Below are positions 23,959 to 29,052 of a stretch of DNA of 29,052 bases, in pieces. This DNA is from CAZAKZ01 sp964485695 (GTDB taxonomy: Bacteria > Planctomycetota > JAFGQW01). Under the pieces are notes generated by a model. That model ran no database searches, was not told the origin of the DNA, and saw only the letters and a list, made by a program, of their open reading frames with translations. The first letter of the stretch is position 1; each line of letters opens with the position of its first letter. The stretch spans positions 1-29,052 of the forward strand of contig CAZAKZ010000065.1 of the NCBI GenBank assembly GCA_964485695.1, in the 5' to 3' direction. The position numbers were made by a program, and so were the translations under genes.

Positions 23959-24846
23959 ATGCACCTGAGCGAGTTCAATCATGAACTGCTGAAAAAGGCC
24001 GTATCCATCTACATGGATCTCGCCTACGAGGGAAGGGAACCCCGGAGCACCATTGTCGAGCTGGACTACGGCCCGGCCCGATTCGACGATCTGCTCAACC
24101 AGTTCCTGGACGAGAGCAAGGAAGAGGGGGGGCGCCAGCTGGCTCGTTATGCCCTCCGCCTCGGCAATCGCCGCTACCCCTTCATGAAATTCGTACTCCA
24201 GGAATTCATCCAGCCAGGTAATTACTACTTTTCCGTCGATACCCACGACGAGATGAATCTCTCGCCGGACGTGCCCGGGTACGAGGACTTCCTGGACGTG
24301 CGGTCCCACAACCGGAATTTGAAGTGCAGCATCGAGATGGCGTGGTCGGATGTGGACCTGCCCACGATCCAGGATCTTCGCAAGGAACTGGTCGAAGCGG
24401 CACGGGGTGGAATCGAGACCGGCATGAAGCGGGGCCGGGTGCTGGTGGCCGAGGACGACGTGGCCCTGGCCGGGGTCATGGAGGCCATCCTCATGAAGTA
24501 CGGCTTCGAGGTAACCTTGACCCTCGACGGCAAGTCCGCCCTCGATATCGCCTGTCGGTCCGATTTCGACCTTGTCATCTGCGACTATCAGATGCCGGTA
24601 CTGGACGGGGCCGGCCTCTGCAAGGCGCTCCGGGAGCAGGAGGGCACCCGGGAGGTGCCCGTTCTCCTGACCACGGAAGCGGCCCTCCAGCTGGCGGAGA
24701 TCACCGACAAGGCCAACGGCTTCCTGGTGAAGCCGTACCGGGAGGATGTGTTGATGGGGCTCATCGACAATCTTCTGGGACACAGATCGGACGGGGAAGA
24801 CGGCGAGGGGAGCGAGGGTAATGCGGGTATTACGGGTAGAGGATGA
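23959..24846 (+). CDS. unknown N-terminal domain fused to C-terminal receiver domain
   Basis: A 295-residue protein. Residues 1-150 form a domain I do not recognise, rich in charged and aromatic residues (YALRLGNRRYPFMKFVLQEF, then NYYFSVDTHDEM). Residues about 160-275 are a response-regulator receiver with all key residues: acidic pocket AEDD (166-167), phosphoacceptor Asp209 (ICDYQMPVLDG), Thr239 and Lys258 (LVKPY). A flexible Gly/Glu/Ser tail of 20 residues follows. Receivers usually precede the output domain; here the order is reversed and there is no DNA-binding domain, so it probably signals through protein contact. No histidine kinase is in the window. It lies between pyrD and secA as a single gene. 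ATG 23959 is chosen because it is the first in frame; there is no clear Shine-Dalgarno. Confidence 0.88.
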   Translation: MHLSEFNHELLKKAVSIYMDLAYEGREPRSTIVELDYGPARFDDLLNQFLDESKEEGGRQLARYALRLGNRRYPFMKFVLQEFIQPGNYYFSVDTHDEMNLSPDVPGYEDFLDVRSHNRNLKCSIEMAWSDVDLPTIQDLRKELVEAARGGIETGMKRGRVLVAEDDVALAGVMEAILMKYGFEVTLTLDGKSALDIACRSDFDLVICDYQMPVLDGAGLCKALREQEGTREVPVLLTTEAALQLAEITDKANGFLVKPYREDVLMGLIDNLLGHRSDGEDGEGSEGNAGITGRG

Positions 24847-24913
24847 AAATGAAATTCTGGATAGCACCCGGCCCGGCCGGACTGTATCCTCCTCCATCCG
24901 GAGGCAGGGATTC

Positions 24914-24946
24914 TTGAATACCCCTTGATTACCCCCTGAATACCGT
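24914..24946. repeat. three tandem 11-bp repeats upstream of secA
   Basis: TTGAATACCCC (24914-24924), TTGATTACCCC (24925-24935) and CTGAATACCGT (24936-24946) are head-to-tail copies with a period of 11 bases, about one helical turn. A weaker copy (GATTACCGG) starts at 24956. An inverted match, GGGTATT, occurs near 24825 at the end of the preceding gene. Such phased copies look like binding sites for a regulator. Confidence 0.6.
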
Positions 24947-24965
24947 TTTGTCGGAGATTACCGGG

Positions 24966-25018
24966 TATAGTTGGGTACGGCACCCGACGGCGAAGAAAGC
25001 GGTGCCTGGACTTTTTTT
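24966..25018 (+). promoter_or_regulatory. possible promoter and attenuator-like hairpin before secA
   Basis: A -10-like TATAGT lies at 24966-24971. It is followed by the inverted repeat GGCACC (24979-24984) and GGTGCC (25001-25006), then seven T at 25012-25018, only 11 bases before the secA ATG. The stem is short and the T run starts five bases after it, so termination is uncertain. Confidence 0.3.
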
Positions 25019-25029
25019 CGGGATGAGCC

Positions 25030-27596
<2,567 letters not shown>

Positions 27597-27606
<10 letters not shown>

Positions 27607-27632
27607 GTCGGCGCATGAATCGGCACATGAAT
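27597..27632 (+). repeat. 12-bp tandem repeat with three in-frame ATGs
   Basis: CGGCGCATGAGT (27597-27608), CGGCGCATGAAT (27609-27620) and CGGCACATGAAT (27621-27632). Each copy holds an ATG in the waaA frame (27603, 27615, 27627). The first copy includes the secA stop codon. Copy-number change would add or remove start codons without shifting the frame. Confidence 0.75.
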
Positions 27633-28979
27633 ACATGTCAGGACGATCCCCGGGGAAAGAGGGCGAAGCCACCGGGCCCCTTCAAGGTCTGGATTCTGCA
27701 CCTGCTCTACGATCTCTGCTACTGCGCCCTCGTGGTCTTTCTCCTCCCCATCTTCCTCTACAAGCTCCTGACCTCGAAGCGGAGCCGGGCCGGTTTCAGC
27801 CAGCGTCTGGGCTGGATTCCCCGGCGCAGGGATGAGCGCCCCTGCATCTGGATCCACGGTGTCAGCGTGGGAGAGGTGAAGACGGCCCTGAGCCTTCTGG
27901 AGGCCCTGAAGCAGCGGCTGCCCGGATGGCAGCGGGTACTCAGCACCACGACCCTCCAGGGATACCAGGTGGCATCCAAGGAGCATCCGGATATCCTCAC
28001 GTTCTACTATCCCCTCGACTTCAGCCTGGTGACCCGCCGGGCGTTGCATCGAATCCGGCCCGATGCCGTGGTGCTCATGGAGCTGGAGCTCTGGCCGAAC
28101 TTCCTGCTGGCGTGCGACCGGCTGGGCATTCCGGTCTGCCTGGTGAACGGTCGCATCAGCGCCCGGTCCTACAGCGGGTATCGTACGGCACGTCGGTTTC
28201 TCCCCGAGCCCCACCAGCGAATCCGGTTCTACGGGGTTCAGAACGAGGCCTATGCCTCCCGGATCCTGAACCTGGGGGTTCAGCCCGAGAGGGTCCACAT
28301 CACGGGCCAGATGAAATACGACGCCATCCAGACGGATCCCGCCAAGGTGACCGAGCTCCGGCGGGAATATCGTGAGATCCTCGGCGTCGGGAAAGACGAA
28401 TGGGTGCTCATGGGGGGGAGCACGCATCCTTCCGAAGAGGAGGGGCTCCTCAAGGCGCTCGAGGTCCTGCAAGAGAAGGACGAGAACGTCCGGCTCGTCC
28501 TGGCCCCGCGCCACATGGAACGGCTTGCGGAGGTGGAGGACCTAGTGAAGAAGGCAGGATTCTCGCCGCTCCGGCGCACCCGTGCGTCCGGGAACGGGAC
28601 CGGCTCCGCCCTTGGCTCCGTTTTGCTGGTGGACACGGTGGGGGAACTCGCCAGGCTCTATGCCGTGGCGGACCTGGTGTTCGTGGGGGGGAGCCTGATC
28701 CCGCACGGAGGCCAGAGCATGATCGAGCCGGCCAGCCTGGGAATCGCCGTGGTCTTCGGTCCCCACGTCTGGAACTTTCCCGATAGCGTCGAGGCCCTCC
28801 TCGCCGCGGGAGGGGCCGTCCAGGTGGAGAATCCTGGAGAGCTCATCCAGGCCTTGAAACGCCTCCACGGCGATGCTGCTGGCCGACGCGCTCTCGGACA
28901 GAATGCCCTGGAGGTGGTGTCCCGGCTGAAGGGCGCCACGAAAAGGAACGTGGATTTGATCGTCCAGATGGTTTCTTGA
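27603..28979 (+). CDS. waaA: Kdo transferase WaaA (KdtA)
   Basis: Glycosyltransferase family 30 enzyme that transfers 3-deoxy-D-manno-octulosonic acid to the lipid A precursor at the inner membrane, 458 residues from this start, slightly longer than the usual 420-430. An N-terminal membrane anchor is at about residues 27-48. Family motifs are IWIHGVSVGEV with the likely catalytic Glu, LMELELWPNFL, LVNGRISARSY, ITGQMKYDAI, GGSTHPSEEE and GGQSMIEPASLG, where the usual GGHN reads GGQS. Possible starts are GTG 27591 and ATGs 27603, 27615 and 27627; I chose 27603 because its ATGA overlaps the secA stop. The first 12 or so residues come from the tandem repeat and are unlike the family. It implies an LPS-bearing outer membrane. 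Confidence 0.93.
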
Positions 28980-29052
28980 GAGAGACCCGGTGGGACCTTA
29001 GACGGAAGTTCCAAGCCGGCAATTCACTGAAACCATTAGAATTCAAGGTGTT
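28980..29052. other. 3' flank of waaA, nothing recognised
   Basis: The last 73 bases hold no gene or terminator that I can identify; base composition falls to moderate GC. Confidence 0.4.

Noticed and set aside
24885..24906. Hairpin CCTCC-ATCC-GGAGG after the receiver-protein gene as a terminator
   Set aside because: Only five pairs and no T run follow, so it does not meet the pattern of an intrinsic terminator.

Overview
The window looks like a chromosomal segment of a Gram-negative bacterium, probably of the Planctomycetota/PVC type. LPS and outer-membrane biology are implied by a Kdo transferase (waaA), several lipoprotein or secreted proteins and SecA. The planctomycete flavour comes from family content: single-pass proteins with an N-terminal zinc ribbon, a secreted CRTAC1/ASPIC-UnbV FG-GAP protein, a squalene-cyclase-like repeat lipoprotein, and several genes with weak or no Shine-Dalgarno sequence. 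The phylum is inferred; no rRNA is present.

Layout. Bases 1-3463 are clearly AT-rich and carry two radical SAM genes (a B12-binding type and a SPASM type), then about 450 bases with no convincing intact gene. This block stops at the 3' (CCA) end of a minus-strand tRNA-Pro(TGG), and everything beyond is GC-rich, which is the geometry of a tRNA-targeted genomic island. Next come purD, a prenyltransferase-repeat lipoprotein with a small membrane protein, a stand-alone NIL-domain protein and a bitopic protein with a Pro/Lys-rich linker. A long bidirectional hairpin separates these from two minus-strand paralogous zinc-ribbon/transmembrane proteins. A compact minus-strand operon follows: M16 peptidase, HDAC-family deacetylase, CRTAC1 protein.

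The second half is mostly core housekeeping. uvrB and uvrC (nucleotide excision repair) lie close together, separated by a divergent M14-like lipoprotein that has lost its zinc ligands. xerD converges on uvrC. A dksA-like gene, lspA and pyrD form an overlapping operon behind a good promoter. Then come a two-domain protein with a C-terminal response-regulator receiver, secA with an unusual repeat-rich upstream region, and waaA starting on the secA stop codon inside a 12-bp tandem repeat with three in-frame ATGs.

I did not find a clear-cut new defence or mobile system. The best candidates for something undescribed are the radical SAM pair next to tRNA-Pro, the M14 pseudopeptidase, the zinc-ribbon/transmembrane paralogs, the receiver protein with an unrecognised N-terminal domain, and the phased 11-bp repeats upstream of secA.
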